DNA from: Terriglobia bacterium
GTDB taxonomy: Bacteria; Acidobacteriota; Terriglobia; Terriglobales; Acidobacteriaceae
Direction of reading: 5' to 3'
NCBI GenBank assembly: GCA_020073525.1
Contig: JAIQFA010000029.1
Coordinates: 1 to 54,107, forward strand
Length of the DNA: 54,107 nucleotides
In this document: piece by piece, positions 1 to 9,412 of the stretch
How the letters are laid out: each line of letters starts with the position of its first letter
How positions within the stretch are numbered: position 1 is the first letter of the stretch
Notes under the pieces: model-generated
Database searches by the model: none
The model's input: only the letters and a program-made list of their open reading frames with translations
What the model was told of the DNA's origin: nothing
Translations under genes and position numbers: made by a program

Positions 1-57
1 CCATCCCGGCGGTGACGATCTCCCCCACGTGTTCTCCGGCACGCTGGTCGTACGCGG

Positions 58-183
58 TCACGCAGTGGCTGAAGTGCTCACCAATCCTACGGTGAGTACG
101 GCCATCGAGATTACAACCTCGAGCAGTGAAAATCCGCTTTCCGCCGGCTTCGGACCTCGAGAATTTCCGCCGCGCCTGCTCAT
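58..183 (-). pseudogene. Truncated PilV-like pseudopilin (type IV pilus minor pilin N-terminus)
   Basis: The reading frame begins at an ATG that overlaps the stop of the upstream pseudopilin gene by four bases (ATGA), the usual coupling in minor-pilin operons. Residues 15-36 hold a prepilin peptidase signal: ESGFSLLEVV followed by a hydrophobic stretch ending near VLTVGLVS. The glycine before Phe is the cleavage point and the Glu at +5 is present. Only 41 codons are read before a TGA at 58-60, far short of a minor pilin (about 130-200 residues). None of the three frames between that stop and the window edge resembles a pilin body. What I see is a clean N-terminus and then loss of similarity. 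A frameshift, an insertion, or a mis-assembled join just beyond the signal would all explain it. Confidence 0.5.
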
Positions 184-839
184 TGACGTAGCCATTGATA
201 GCCTCCCGAACCATTGGTGTAGAGCCGCCACCCGCGAATGCGGCCCGTTCCGCCCCACAGAGTGATTGCCCGTGAACTCAAAATCTCTCCCGGACGCCCG
301 AGGTACACCACGCCTCCACTCCAGCTACCCGCGCAGTGCCCGGCTCCGCCTTCGGCGTCCTGCGATGATCCATCGGTGCAGAAGTAAACGGTGGCTGACC
401 CGCCGGTGGCGCCGTTGGCGGTGTAGCCAAAATCAATTGCGGTGATGCCCGTTCCGTAGCCGTCCGCGCCGGGCGAGGGGAACCCCGTTTGCCGGTTAAA
501 CGTAATGTCCAAAGGCAAGTTGTAGACCGTGGTTTTCTGCGCGCCCTGAAATGTCGTCAGCGTCGGCCTTACGGTGATCGTGCTCCCGGAAGGGTTATTC
601 GCAAAAGTTACTGAATACGAAGTTCGCTGCGAGACCGCATTGTCACGTGCCAGGCGCATCGCCGACAGCGTGGTGTTGTACGCATTGGTGATCCGCTGCT
701 GCTTCAGTATCGGTATCAGACTCATAACCGAGACCACCGACACGACGATGGAGATGGCGACTACGATCAGCATCTCCAACAGACTGAAGCCGCTCTCCCG
801 ATGCCGGCAATACGATGTATTTGCTTTCAGGCTCGTCAT
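180..839 (-). CDS. GspH/FimT-type pseudopilin
   Basis: A 219-residue minor pseudopilin of a type IV pilus or type II secretion system. The chosen ATG puts a short basic leader (about 15 residues) ahead of the prepilin signal ESGFSLLEMLIVVA, with Gly/Phe at the cleavage site and Glu at +5. The hydrophobic helix follows to about residue 45. The rest matches the GspH/FimT layout: a helix with RLARDNAVSQRTSYSVTF, then a beta-rich globular part with many Gly, Ser and Thr. An upstream in-frame extension of 84 codons exists but is not pilin-like, so I reject it. The gene overlaps the next pseudopilin start by four bases, so the two were one operon reading leftwards. No strong ribosome binding site is visible. 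The family is clear; the exact subunit is not. Confidence 0.82.
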   Translation of the reverse strand: MTSLKANTSYCRHRESGFSLLEMLIVVAISIVVSVVSVMSLIPILKQQRITNAYNTTLSAMRLARDNAVSQRTSYSVTFANNPSGSTITVRPTLTTFQGAQKTTVYNLPLDITFNRQTGFPSPGADGYGTGITAIDFGYTANGATGGSATVYFCTDGSSQDAEGGAGHCAGSWSGGVVYLGRPGEILSSRAITLWGGTGRIRGWRLYTNGSGGYQWLRQ

Positions 840-1341
840 AAGCAATCGCCGCTTTCGCGGTTCCCCACTCCGTGAAACAAGATCATCAACGTAAGTCGCG
901 TAACTCGCATCCAAAGTCCGTATATCTCCCGTCAGCCTTTGGCGGTCGCCGTCCCGACACGTTGCCTGACTAACCCGATGGTAGGAACAGACTTGGGGAA
1001 CGTCAAAGTACCGGGGTACACCGGCCATTCGTGCACTGTCTTTTCGTAAGGTAATGTCGGGAGAGTTACGTTCGTGCCAATCGTGGCTCACCGCGAAAGC
1101 GTGCTGCTTTGCGCTCGACTAGATTTTCACGAATATCCTGTCAGACTATCTGCAGCCAAAAGAAAGTGAAAGATAACTAAAGTTGATTGAAGAGGTGACT
1201 GCCGTGCGCTTTTCCCCAGTCGGAAGACGCCGGCCAGTTAACTGGGAGAGGGTCAACATTGAGAAACAAGGCTAAAATTGCTTGCCCTCGTGACACAGGT
1301 AACTTGCCGGCGGTAGTTGACTCTCTTACCATGCAGTCACT
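840..1341. promoter_or_regulatory. Divergent intergenic region between pilin operon and PilZ gene
   Basis: About 500 bases separate two divergently read genes, so promoters for the leftward pseudopilin genes and the rightward PilZ gene should lie here. I found no clear -35/-10 pair, no c-di-GMP riboswitch core and no credible small gene. The stretch 1110-1200 is relatively A/T rich and is the likeliest promoter area. Confidence 0.35.
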
Positions 1342-2481
1342 ATGGACCTACGCGCCCTAGTGGTGTGCCCGGATCTGGACTCCGCCAGCCTGCTCACCCT
1401 CATCCTCACCGAATTGGGCATGGCGACGGAGCATACACCCTCGGTCACCCGCGGAATGGAACTGATCGAGAGCGAGCGCTTCGATGCGATCGTGCTCGAC
1501 TACCAAGCTGACCAGAGTTCCGAGGAATTCCTGGCTCGCTTGCGGCAATCGAAGAAGAATCGCACGAGCATGCTGATTGCGATCGTCGACAGCGAATTCA
1601 ATGCCCGCCCCGTGTTCGGGCTCGGCGCCAATTTTGTTCTCTACCGCCCGCTTTCTTCCGAGCGCACTCGCATCAGCTTGCGCGCTGCTCGCGGCCTCAT
1701 GCGGCGCGAGCGCCGCCGCGCTCCCCGCACTCCGGTGAAGTCGACGGCCAACGTTGCCTATCCCGGGGCGCCTGAACTGAACGCGGTCTTGAGAGATCTC
1801 AGCGATGGGGGAACGTCGATCCACGCTCCGCAACGCCTGCCCAATGCTTGCAAGGTGTATTTTGAGTTTGCACTTCCGGGGCAGCATCAACTGGTTCGGT
1901 TGTCGGGTGAGGTGGCGTGGCAGGACGCGAGCGGTCGCACCGGAATTCGTTTCCTCGATGTGCCCCAGTCTTCCCGCCGCCTGATGCAAACCTGGTTACA
2001 GCAGAAGAATGCCCAGCCAGCCACAGAAGCGGCGTCGCAACCGGCGGCAAGCAAGTTGTCTGCAACGCAGTCGTTTGCGGGACAGTCGCTTCCGGTTCGC
2101 GACCCGAAGCACGAAACGAAGGATTCCAGTCTTGTCTCCAATGCCGGGAACCGTCGCGGAGAGTATCGTTTGGCCTGCAAACTGGGAGCGGAAGTTTACC
2201 GTCTGGGCACCACTGTCCCCAATCGCTGCACTTTGTCGGATATCAGCGAAGGCGGCTGCTATGTGGAAATGCCGTCTCCGCTCTCCGGGCAGCCGGGCGT
2301 GGAAATTCTGGTCCGCACCGCCGAGACCAAGCTGAGAATCAGGGGGCAGGTGCTGGCCACTCATCCTGGTTTCGGCATGGGCGTGCGTTTCATGTTTCGC
2401 GATTCGGTCGAGCGCGAAGAGGTTTTGCGCTTGCTCGCAGTTCTCACCGGCGGTCCTACGCTGGACGAGCAACCGCGCTAA
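1342..2481 (+). CDS. Receiver-like domain plus two PilZ domains, probable c-di-GMP effector
   Basis: This 379-residue cytosolic protein has three parts. Residues 1-120 look like a CheY-type receiver: the predicted phospho-acceptor region reads AIVLDYQAD, but the conserved Lys-Pro near the end is replaced by LYRPLSS, so phosphorylation is doubtful. A first PilZ domain (about 122-225) carries the RxxxR motif in RRRAPRT and DLSDGG; a second (about 270-370) carries RRGEYRL and DISEGGCYV. Both therefore keep the two cyclic-di-GMP contact motifs. A low-complexity linker rich in Ala, Gln and Ser joins them. It is divergent from pilin genes, which fits a role in pilus or surface behaviour, though that is inference. 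Its stop codon interlocks with that of the convergent sugar-nucleotide gene. Confidence 0.85.
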   Translation: MDLRALVVCPDLDSASLLTLILTELGMATEHTPSVTRGMELIESERFDAIVLDYQADQSSEEFLARLRQSKKNRTSMLIAIVDSEFNARPVFGLGANFVLYRPLSSERTRISLRAARGLMRRERRRAPRTPVKSTANVAYPGAPELNAVLRDLSDGGTSIHAPQRLPNACKVYFEFALPGQHQLVRLSGEVAWQDASGRTGIRFLDVPQSSRRLMQTWLQQKNAQPATEAASQPAASKLSATQSFAGQSLPVRDPKHETKDSSLVSNAGNRRGEYRLACKLGAEVYRLGTTVPNRCTLSDISEGGCYVEMPSPLSGQPGVEILVRTAETKLRIRGQVLATHPGFGMGVRFMFRDSVEREEVLRLLAVLTGGPTLDEQPR

Positions 2482-3449
2482 GCTGGCTGGTTTGTTTTCG
2501 CCATGGCGCGCTCCGCCACGGCGCGGCGAAAATATTCCAGCGAAAGCTTCAGCCCGCTTTCCAACTCCACTTTTGGTTCCCATTCCAGCAGTTGCTTCGC
2601 CTTCGAAATATCGGGACGCCGCTGCTTGGGATCGTCTTGGGGCAGAGCTTCGAACTTGATCTGGCTGGCGGACCCCGTCGCGGCAATCACCTTCCGTGCG
2701 CACTCTAGAATCGTGAACTCCGTCGGATTCCCAATGTTTACCGGCGTATGCTCCGTCGAGCGCGCCAGCCGCAGAATCCCGTCGACCTCATCGCTGACGT
2801 AGCAGAAGCTGCGCGTCTGGCCGCCGTCGCCATACACGCTAAGATCTTCTCCCCGCAGCGCCTGCCACATGAAATTCGGAATCACCCGCCCGTCGTTGAG
2901 CTGCATGCGCGGCCCGTAGGTATTGAAGATGCGCAGAATGCGCGTGTCCACCTGGTGATAGCGGTAGTAGGCCATCGTCACCGCTTCCGAAAACCGCTTG
3001 GCCTCGTCGTACACCGACCGCGGCCCGATCGGATTCACGTTTCCCCAGTAAGTCTCGGTCTGCGGATGCACCAGAGGATCGCCGTAGCATTCCGAGGTTG
3101 ATGCCATCATGAATTTCGCGTTGTACTTCTTGGCCGTTTCCAGGGACTCAAACGTTCCGTAAGAGCCCACTCGCAGAGTTTCGATTCCGTGTGCGGCATA
3201 GTCCACCGGGCTCGCCGGACTCGCGAAGTGAAACACATAATCGAGAGCGCCCCACTCGACGGGCTGGCAAACATCCTTCTCCATAAACTCAAATCGCGAG
3301 TCGTTCCGCAGATGCTCAATGTTCGCCAGTCGTCCGGTCAGCAGATTGTCCGCCGCGACCACGGAATAGCCTTCGCCCAGCAGTCCATCGCACAAGTGCG
3401 ATCCGAGAAAGCCAGCTCCACCCGTTACCAGCGCGCGTCGCGTCGTCAT
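2478..3449 (-). CDS. UDP-glucuronate decarboxylase (UDP-xylose synthase)
   Basis: A 323-residue extended short-chain dehydrogenase that should convert UDP-glucuronate to UDP-xylose in the cytosol. It starts with the Rossmann motif [10 protein letters not shown], then AADNLLTGR. The conserved FASPASP block, the STSECYGDP segment and the catalytic YDEAK tetrad all fit UDP-glucuronate decarboxylases better than general epimerases. IFNTYGPRM and the [10 protein letters not shown] block are also characteristic. It follows ugd by five bases on the same strand, so product of one enzyme feeds the next. The gene ends tail-to-tail with the PilZ gene, stop codons overlapping. A dTDP-glucose 4,6-dehydratase or generic epimerase is the alternative, but the neighbour and the FASPASP motif argue against it. 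Confidence 0.88.
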   Translation of the reverse strand: MTTRRALVTGGAGFLGSHLCDGLLGEGYSVVAADNLLTGRLANIEHLRNDSRFEFMEKDVCQPVEWGALDYVFHFASPASPVDYAAHGIETLRVGSYGTFESLETAKKYNAKFMMASTSECYGDPLVHPQTETYWGNVNPIGPRSVYDEAKRFSEAVTMAYYRYHQVDTRILRIFNTYGPRMQLNDGRVIPNFMWQALRGEDLSVYGDGGQTRSFCYVSDEVDGILRLARSTEHTPVNIGNPTEFTILECARKVIAATGSASQIKFEALPQDDPKQRRPDISKAKQLLEWEPKVELESGLKLSLEYFRRAVAERAMAKTNQPA

Positions 3450-3454
3450 CGATT

Positions 3455-4864
3455 TTAGGCTTGCTCCCTTTTGTTCGGACGTGTTCCCGCGGTCAACTCG
3501 TCGGTCAACGCTGCCGGACGTCCGACACTGTAATAAGAGAATCCGTGCTCCACCATCACAGCCGGATCATACAGATTTCGCCCGTCGAGCATGATGGGAT
3601 ATTTCACCAGCGCGCGCAGACGGTCGAGGTCCAGCGCCGCGAACTCCTCCCATTCGGTCAGAATCAGCAATGCATCCGCGCCCGTGGCTGCTTCATACGC
3701 ATCCGCTGCGAACTCGACGCCCGATGTCAGCACCTCTTGTGCCCGCTCCATTGCCGCCGGATCGTAGGCGCAAATGTGACAACCCTCGCGCAGCAGTTCC
3801 TGCACCAGCAGGACCGCCGGCGACTCCCGGATATCGTCGGTCCCGCCCTTGAACGCCAGCCCCAGCACGCCCAACCGCTTGCCGCGGAAGGTCCACAGCA
3901 CGCTCCGCACCTTGCGCAGAAACCGGTGCCGCTGCTCTTCGTTAATACGAGTCACTTCTTCCAGCAGCCGGAAGTCGTATCCGCTTTCCTTGGCGACCGC
4001 CCGGAACGCCATCAGGTCTTTCGGAAAGCACGACCCTCCATATCCAATTCCCGGATTCAAAAATCGCGGCCCGATCCGCGAATCCGTCCCGACCCCGTCG
4101 CACACCTGCTGCACGTTCGCGCCTACCGATTCGCAGATCGAGGCCACCGCATTGATGAAAGAAATTTTCATTGCCAGAAATGCGTTGGAAGCGTGCTTGA
4201 TCAGTTCCGCGCTTTTTGTGCTCGTGATGATCAACCGGGGTGGCACTCTGGCGGCTTCCGGACGCGGAATCGCATCCCCGCGCCCGTAATACCATCCGCT
4301 CGTCAGCGGCCCATAGAGCTGCCGCATCACCTCCGCGGCCTGCTCGCTCTCGACTCCAACCACAATGCGGTCGGGATACAGAAAATCCGTGACTGCTGTT
4401 CCTTCGCGCAAAAACTCCGGATTGGAAGTCACATCGAACTGCGCCGGATCGGCCCCATTCCTCATGATGATGGTGCGGATCCACTGGCTCGTATACACCG
4501 GAACTGTGCTCTTTTCGACCACCACCTTGTAACCGTCTACGCCGCCGGAGATTTCCCGCGCCACCGATTCCACATAGGAAAGATCAGCGTCCCCGCTTTC
4601 CGTCGGAGGGGTTCCGACCGCGATGAACACCGCTTCGCTCTCGCGGGTTGCAGCCTGCAGGTCGCCGGAAAACTTGATGCGCTGCCCCCGATGGCGCGCC
4701 AGCAATTCAGGCAGAAATTTCTCGTGAATCGGCACCTCGCCGTTGCGCAGGGCCGCCAGTTTCTTCTCGTCGTTATCGACCAGGACGACCTCGTGTCCGA
4801 GATCCGCAAAACATGCCCCCGTCACCAACCCCACGTACCCGGAACCCACCACCGCGATGCGCAT
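3455..4864 (-). CDS. ugd: UDP-glucose 6-dehydrogenase
   Basis: A 469-residue enzyme that oxidises UDP-glucose to UDP-glucuronate with two NAD+. The N-terminus has the Rossmann motif [19 protein letters not shown]. The substrate pocket contains the catalytic-cysteine block [10 protein letters not shown], and a second nucleotide domain includes [16 protein letters not shown], both diagnostic for the UDP-glucose/GDP-mannose dehydrogenase family. Length is near the usual 440-470. A good ribosome binding site (AAGGAGAAGG, seven bases away) supports the ATG chosen. It leads a two-gene operon with the UDP-xylose synthase five bases downstream, so glycosylation of exopolysaccharide or lipopolysaccharide is the probable use. 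No glycosyltransferases lie nearby. Confidence 0.94.
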   Translation of the reverse strand: MRIAVVGSGYVGLVTGACFADLGHEVVLVDNDEKKLAALRNGEVPIHEKFLPELLARHRGQRIKFSGDLQAATRESEAVFIAVGTPPTESGDADLSYVESVAREISGGVDGYKVVVEKSTVPVYTSQWIRTIIMRNGADPAQFDVTSNPEFLREGTAVTDFLYPDRIVVGVESEQAAEVMRQLYGPLTSGWYYGRGDAIPRPEAARVPPRLIITSTKSAELIKHASNAFLAMKISFINAVASICESVGANVQQVCDGVGTDSRIGPRFLNPGIGYGGSCFPKDLMAFRAVAKESGYDFRLLEEVTRINEEQRHRFLRKVRSVLWTFRGKRLGVLGLAFKGGTDDIRESPAVLLVQELLREGCHICAYDPAAMERAQEVLTSGVEFAADAYEAATGADALLILTEWEEFAALDLDRLRALVKYPIMLDGRNLYDPAVMVEHGFSYYSVGRPAALTDELTAGTRPNKREQA

Positions 4865-5211
4865 AGCGAGCCTTCTCCTTGGTTTTCATTTGCACCTCCG
4901 GCTCGTCGGCGTGCACTCATACTTTAGCAGTCTTTGTAGCTTTGACAGCCTGACCATGGTCATCACCACGTTCGTCGAACCCAGGAATGGGAATTCGAAT
5001 CTCACAACACGCCATGACCGCCGTCACTGCGCCAAGGATTTTACGTCCGGGGACGCAAACGAGCCTTTTCACCATTTCCGCCGGATAAGTGGGGATGGCT
5101 CCCGGTGCGAAATTACTAATTACCGTTCCGATTGACTTCCCCTCGATTTCGCGGGAAACTCCCCTCAGAGCCTGCTTTCCCCCGCATGACCGCAGGCAGC
5201 CGGAACAACTT
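4865..5211. promoter_or_regulatory. Divergent spacer between ugd and GAF-TonB gene
   Basis: About 350 bases between two divergent genes. It must hold the ugd promoter and that of the rightward gene. An in-frame GTG at 5089 and ATG at 5095 could extend the rightward gene by about 40 codons, so part of this spacer may be coding. No other gene or structure is recognised. Confidence 0.3.
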
Positions 5212-6558
5212 ATGTTCCCGCAACCTATGTCGAGGCCCGAGCTTCGCCCTGACGATTCGTCTCCTGACCCGACTGCTACCCTGGAGCAGCACCTCCGCGC
5301 CGGATTTCCGCCGGATCTGGCTCTGGATCTGGTTCTGAACGAGGTGGTAGTCCGCGCCGCCGAAGCCACGCGCGCCAACTCTGCCGCGCTCGCTCTAGCC
5401 CGCGGCGATGAAATGGTCTGCCGTGCAGCGACCGGGCAACTCGCCCCCGACCTCGGGGTCCCGCTGAACACTCGCGATGGTCTGTCCGGAGCCTGTCTGC
5501 AGACGCGTCAACCGCAGCTTTCCGTCGATACCGAATTCGATCCTCGCATTGACCCCGTGGTCTCGCGACGTCTCGGCATTCGCTCCATCCTGATCGTTCC
5601 CGTCTTCGACGCCAACAACCACTCGCAGTTCGAGGGAATCCTCGAAGTCTTTTCTCCCTCTCCCGCCGCCTTCTCCCATAACGACCAGAAAGTGCTGGAG
5701 AGCTTCGCCGAGGAGTGTGCCTGCATTCGCCATGCGGCCATCGAAATAAGTCGTCGCAAGCCAAAGCCGGTCATCCCGCCTCAATTTGTTACTCCCGAGA
5801 TCGTTTCGCCCGAGTTAATGCCGCCCGATTCCAGTGCCCTCGATTCCGCCTCACCCGGCCCTCTGCTCGCGCGCCGGCCTCCCTACGAAGCATGGGCTCT
5901 AGTCCTCGGAGGTCTAACGATCCTGGCCACCATCGCCGTCAGCTTCCTGATTGGTTCTCGCATTGGATGGCTAAGCCCGCCTGGAAATGCGTCCAGCGCC
6001 CAAATTTTGCAGCCGCTTCCCCCCGATTCAGTCCCGGCCACGCCCACAAAAACCGTCAAAACAAAATCCACGGGGACAAGATCGACGCCGGCTCCCTCCA
6101 CCGACGAGCTGGTCGTCTATGAAAAGGGCAAAGTCGTCTTCCGCATGAAGCCCGCCGCAAAGCCCAGCGCGGGGAAGCACGAGCAAGCCGATCTCGGTCT
6201 CACCAGGCAAGACGGCATCGTAGAAGCGTCATCCACCACTCGGATTGCCGCCACGAAGATCGCATCGCCAAGCGTCTGGCTCTCTCCCGCGCAAGCCGAA
6301 GCCCGACTCCTCAGCCGCAGTGAGCCCCGGTATCCCTCCGAAGCTCTAGGCGCTCACCGTGCCGGCGACGTGGTCTTGGAGGTTCAAGTCGCCGAAGACG
6401 GATCCGTCTCCGGCATCCGCACTCTCAGCGGAGACCCCGTTCTTGCCGCCGCTGCCACCGAAGCTGTTCGCAACTGGCGCTACCAACCCTACCGCCGACA
6501 CGACCACCCCTCTCCATTCCAGACGGATGTAACCCTGAGCTTCACTCTTCCCAACTGA
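5212..6558 (+). CDS. GAF domain - transmembrane - TonB C-terminal domain fusion
   Basis: A protein of about 448 residues with an unusual order. The N-terminal 30-190 region is GAF-like (AADATR-type core helix, GLSGACLQTRQPQLSVDTE, IRSILIVPVF, then a closing helix ending in FAEECACIRHAAIE). A proline-rich stretch leads to one membrane helix near residues 227-248 (VLGGLTILATIAVSFLIG). A Pro/Lys/Thr-rich spacer follows, and the last 90 residues are a TonB C-terminal domain: YPSEALGAHRAGDVVLEVQV, the VRNWRYQPY block and a terminal LSFTL strand. In TonB the short N-terminal tail is cytosolic and binds ExbB/ExbD; here a GAF domain takes that position. The start is uncertain, since no strong ribosome site precedes 5212 and in-frame starts exist at 5089/5095. 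No ExbB/ExbD genes are adjacent. Confidence 0.75.
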   Translation: MFPQPMSRPELRPDDSSPDPTATLEQHLRAGFPPDLALDLVLNEVVVRAAEATRANSAALALARGDEMVCRAATGQLAPDLGVPLNTRDGLSGACLQTRQPQLSVDTEFDPRIDPVVSRRLGIRSILIVPVFDANNHSQFEGILEVFSPSPAAFSHNDQKVLESFAEECACIRHAAIEISRRKPKPVIPPQFVTPEIVSPELMPPDSSALDSASPGPLLARRPPYEAWALVLGGLTILATIAVSFLIGSRIGWLSPPGNASSAQILQPLPPDSVPATPTKTVKTKSTGTRSTPAPSTDELVVYEKGKVVFRMKPAAKPSAGKHEQADLGLTRQDGIVEASSTTRIAATKIASPSVWLSPAQAEARLLSRSEPRYPSEALGAHRAGDVVLEVQVAEDGSVSGIRTLSGDPVLAAAATEAVRNWRYQPYRRHDHPSPFQTDVTLSFTLPN

Positions 6559-6604
6559 CCCGATCCTCGAACGGATAGACCAGCACCGATGGAGTATCTT
6601 CTTT

Positions 6605-6632
6605 GTGTCGGAGGTCCTGTGTCGGAGGTCCT
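6605..6632 (+). repeat. Perfect 14-bp tandem duplication
   Basis: The 14-mer GTGTCGGAGGTCCT occurs twice head to tail, ahead of the kinase-TPR gene. It lies in the untranslated region, about 100 bases before the start I prefer. It could be a recent slippage duplication; no function is visible. Confidence 0.9.
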
Positions 6633-6736
6633 TGCCCGCCCCTACCGCCCGGAGTAGCATGGCGTTGAGGTGGCGAGAAATCGCGCCATCTGCCGAGGGC
6701 ACGTGGTTCATTCACCCGCATCCGGGAGGTGAGCCC

Positions 6737-9382
6737 ATGGCCGACTCCCAACCCGCTATTGTCACGACTGCCCGCCCACTGCGTGGCGAACTCAGTGGAG
6801 AGATAGGGAACCGTTTTGTCATTGTGAAATGCCTTGGCCTTGGCGGCATGGGGGAAGTTTACTGCGCCCGCGATACACGCCTCAAAAAACTGGTTGCCAT
6901 CAAACGGATGTCGGCCGCCTTGCGCAGTGATCCCGAGTGCCGGCACCGCTTCCTGCACGAAGCCGAACGCGCTGCGCAACTGATCGACCGCAACATTGCC
7001 GCCTGTTATGACGTGCTCGATCAGGATGGGGAACTCCTGCTGGTCATGGAGTACGTCGAGGGGCAGACCCTCCGCCAGCGGCTCGAACACCGTCTGACCG
7101 TGGAAGAGTTCCTGAACATCGCCGTGCAGTGCGCCAGCGGACTGGCGGCGGCGCATGAGCATCGCGTCCTGCACTGTGATCTCAAGCCGGAGAACATCAT
7201 GCTGACACCCTCCGGCCAGGCAAAGCTACTGGACTTTGGCCTTGCCCGGCACTTCGTGCGGCCCAACGACGCCACTATCAGTGTCTCCGAACTGGCGCAC
7301 GTGGGCGGTACCGCCGGCTACACGGCCCCGGAGGTCCTGTGCGAGCGCCCGGTCGACGAGCGCTCTGATATTTTTTCTCTGGGTGTTGTGTTTTACGAAA
7401 TGTTGACCGGTGTCCGCCCCTTCCATGCAGAAACCACGGTGGGCATCGCCGCGCGCATCTTGCAGGATGAGCCTGCCCCCTTGCGCCGTCTCAATGCAAC
7501 GGTTCCGCTGGAGCTGGAACGGATTGTGTTGCGCATGCTGCGCAAGGATCCGCAGCAACGCTACGCCACCGCGTCGGAAGTGTTGGCCGATTTGCGCCGC
7601 CTGCGCGCTACCGGTTCGCCCGCGCTGCTTCTGGCCCGCTATGCCGGCAACGCCATCTCGACGAAGCGTGGCTTGCGCTGGGCGGCGGTCGTGCTGGTTG
7701 CGCTGCTGGCGATTCTTCTACCATTCACGGTCCCGCAAGTTCGCGCCCGGCTAAGCCACGTCCTGTCGGGCGATGTCATGCCGCAGAACAAGCACCTCGC
7801 CGTGATCCCCTTCAAGGTGACCGGCGCCGATCCTTCGCGACGCGCTTTCTCCGACGGCCTCGCAGCCGCGCTGAGCGCCCGATTCGCATCGCTTTCCGAC
7901 CGCCATAAGCTCGAGATCGTGGCGCCGGGGGAAATCCGTGAGCAGCAAGTCACCACCGCGCAGGAAGCTCGCCGCGCCTTTGACGCCAACCTGGTCGTCG
8001 AAGGTGATATGTCCTGGTCCGGCGATGCGGTGCGCATTACCTATTCGATCACCAATCCCGTCACCCAGCGCCAGCTTCGTGCCGATACCATCACCGCGAG
8101 CGCCGGCGATCCGTTCGGTCTGGAAGATCGCGTTGCCCAGAGTGCGCTGCAAGCTCTCGACCTCGAACTGAACGCGCAGGAACTCGCCCAGTTCGGCGCG
8201 CGGGGCACGCTGCAGCCCGAGGCCTACGACTTCTACCTGCAAGGTCGCGGCTATCTCCAGGACTTTCACAAACCCGAGAATCTCCAGAACGCCATCGCCG
8301 TCTTCCAGCACGCGCTGGAACGTGATTCCAATTTTGCCCTCGCTTATGCCGGCCTGGGCGAAGCGTACTGGCAACAGTTCCTGCTGACGCATGACCGCCG
8401 ATGGGTGGATAAGTCTCTCGCCGCATGTGAGAAAGCTCTAACCCTCGCGCCCCTTGCTGCCGAAGGCCACAACTGCCTGGGCGTCGCCTACAATGGCACC
8501 GGCAAATATGAGGAGGCCGCGGAACACTTTCAGAACGCGATGGACCGGAACCCCAACGACGATGCCGCCTATCGCGGTCTCGCGGATTCGCTCGAGCGTC
8601 GTGGCCAAACCGGCGAGGCGGAGCAGGTTTACCGGAAAGCCATTGCCCTCCGTCCCAACTACTGGGCGGCTTACAACTATCTTGGACAGTTCTATTTCAA
8701 GCAGGGCCGCTACCGCGAAGCCGAGCAGCAGTTCGAGCAGGTCACCAGGTTGCAACCCGACAACGTCCGCGGTCTCAGCAATCTCGGCGCGATGCAGATC
8801 CTCGAGGGGCGCTACGCCGTTGCCATCGCTACCTTCCAGCGCGCCGTCGCCATTAACCCCAGCGCGGACGTCTATTCCAATCTTGGCACCGCGTATTTCT
8901 ATAGCCGGCGCTATGCCGAAGCTGCTGACGCTTATACCAAGGCCGCCCAGTTGGACCAGAGCAACTATGTGATCCAGGGAAACCTCGGGGACTGCTACTA
9001 CTGGATGCCCAGCCAGCGCTCGGTCGCCAACGATGCCTATCGCAAAGCCATCGATCTCGCGACCGAAGAATCGCACGTCAATCCTCGGGACCCGTCGTTG
9101 CCCATTCGGCTAGCCAAGTACCACGCCATGTTGGGGGAGAAGGATCGCGCTTTGGATGCCCTTGGCCGCGGTCTGAACCTGCAGCCCCGCGATCCGGAAT
9201 TATTGTTCGAGATTGCACTGGTCTACCAGCAAACCGGCGACCACGAGCAAGCGGTGGCGTGGTTGAGTAAGTCACTCGCGGCAGGGTTCTCGCTCGCCAG
9301 TATCCGCGATGATCCTGTCTTCGCAAGCCTTCACAGCGATCCGCGCTTTCAGAAACTGATGTCTCTGGCAGCCGGACACTAA
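6737..9382 (+). CDS. Membrane Ser/Thr protein kinase with TolB-like and TPR regions
   Basis: An 881-residue Hanks-type kinase with an extracytoplasmic repeat region. The start at 6737 follows a strong GGGAGGTG site by about six bases; upstream in-frame codons are not kinase-like. Residues 25-290 are the kinase: P-loop GLGGMGEVY, Lys in VAIKRM, catalytic loop HCDLKPENIM and DFGLA. The residue before the catalytic Asp is Cys instead of Arg, so it is non-RD. A single membrane helix (about 312-335) follows. A TolB/FlgO-like domain (about 350-480, starting LAVIPFKVTGAD) and roughly ten TPR units (about 490-860) complete it. Such kinase-TPR chimeras are common in Acidobacteriota. It probably phosphorylates cytosolic proteins in response to envelope ligands; the target is unknown. 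The small cupredoxin-like gene lies 30 bases downstream. Confidence 0.9.
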   Translation: MADSQPAIVTTARPLRGELSGEIGNRFVIVKCLGLGGMGEVYCARDTRLKKLVAIKRMSAALRSDPECRHRFLHEAERAAQLIDRNIAACYDVLDQDGELLLVMEYVEGQTLRQRLEHRLTVEEFLNIAVQCASGLAAAHEHRVLHCDLKPENIMLTPSGQAKLLDFGLARHFVRPNDATISVSELAHVGGTAGYTAPEVLCERPVDERSDIFSLGVVFYEMLTGVRPFHAETTVGIAARILQDEPAPLRRLNATVPLELERIVLRMLRKDPQQRYATASEVLADLRRLRATGSPALLLARYAGNAISTKRGLRWAAVVLVALLAILLPFTVPQVRARLSHVLSGDVMPQNKHLAVIPFKVTGADPSRRAFSDGLAAALSARFASLSDRHKLEIVAPGEIREQQVTTAQEARRAFDANLVVEGDMSWSGDAVRITYSITNPVTQRQLRADTITASAGDPFGLEDRVAQSALQALDLELNAQELAQFGARGTLQPEAYDFYLQGRGYLQDFHKPENLQNAIAVFQHALERDSNFALAYAGLGEAYWQQFLLTHDRRWVDKSLAACEKALTLAPLAAEGHNCLGVAYNGTGKYEEAAEHFQNAMDRNPNDDAAYRGLADSLERRGQTGEAEQVYRKAIALRPNYWAAYNYLGQFYFKQGRYREAEQQFEQVTRLQPDNVRGLSNLGAMQILEGRYAVAIATFQRAVAINPSADVYSNLGTAYFYSRRYAEAADAYTKAAQLDQSNYVIQGNLGDCYYWMPSQRSVANDAYRKAIDLATEESHVNPRDPSLPIRLAKYHAMLGEKDRALDALGRGLNLQPRDPELLFEIALVYQQTGDHEQAVAWLSKSLAAGFSLASIRDDPVFASLHSDPRFQKLMSLAAGH

Positions 9383-9412
9383 ACCTCTTCCCCAAACTTA
9401 AGGAGGAACCAT

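Noticed and set aside
840..1091. N-terminal extension of the GspH-type pseudopilin by 84 codons
   Set aside because: Pilin signals start near the N-terminus; the extension has no such pattern.
3461..4927. Long rightward frame antisense to ugd
   Set aside because: It mirrors a firmly identified enzyme gene; composition is Arg/His rich with no motif.
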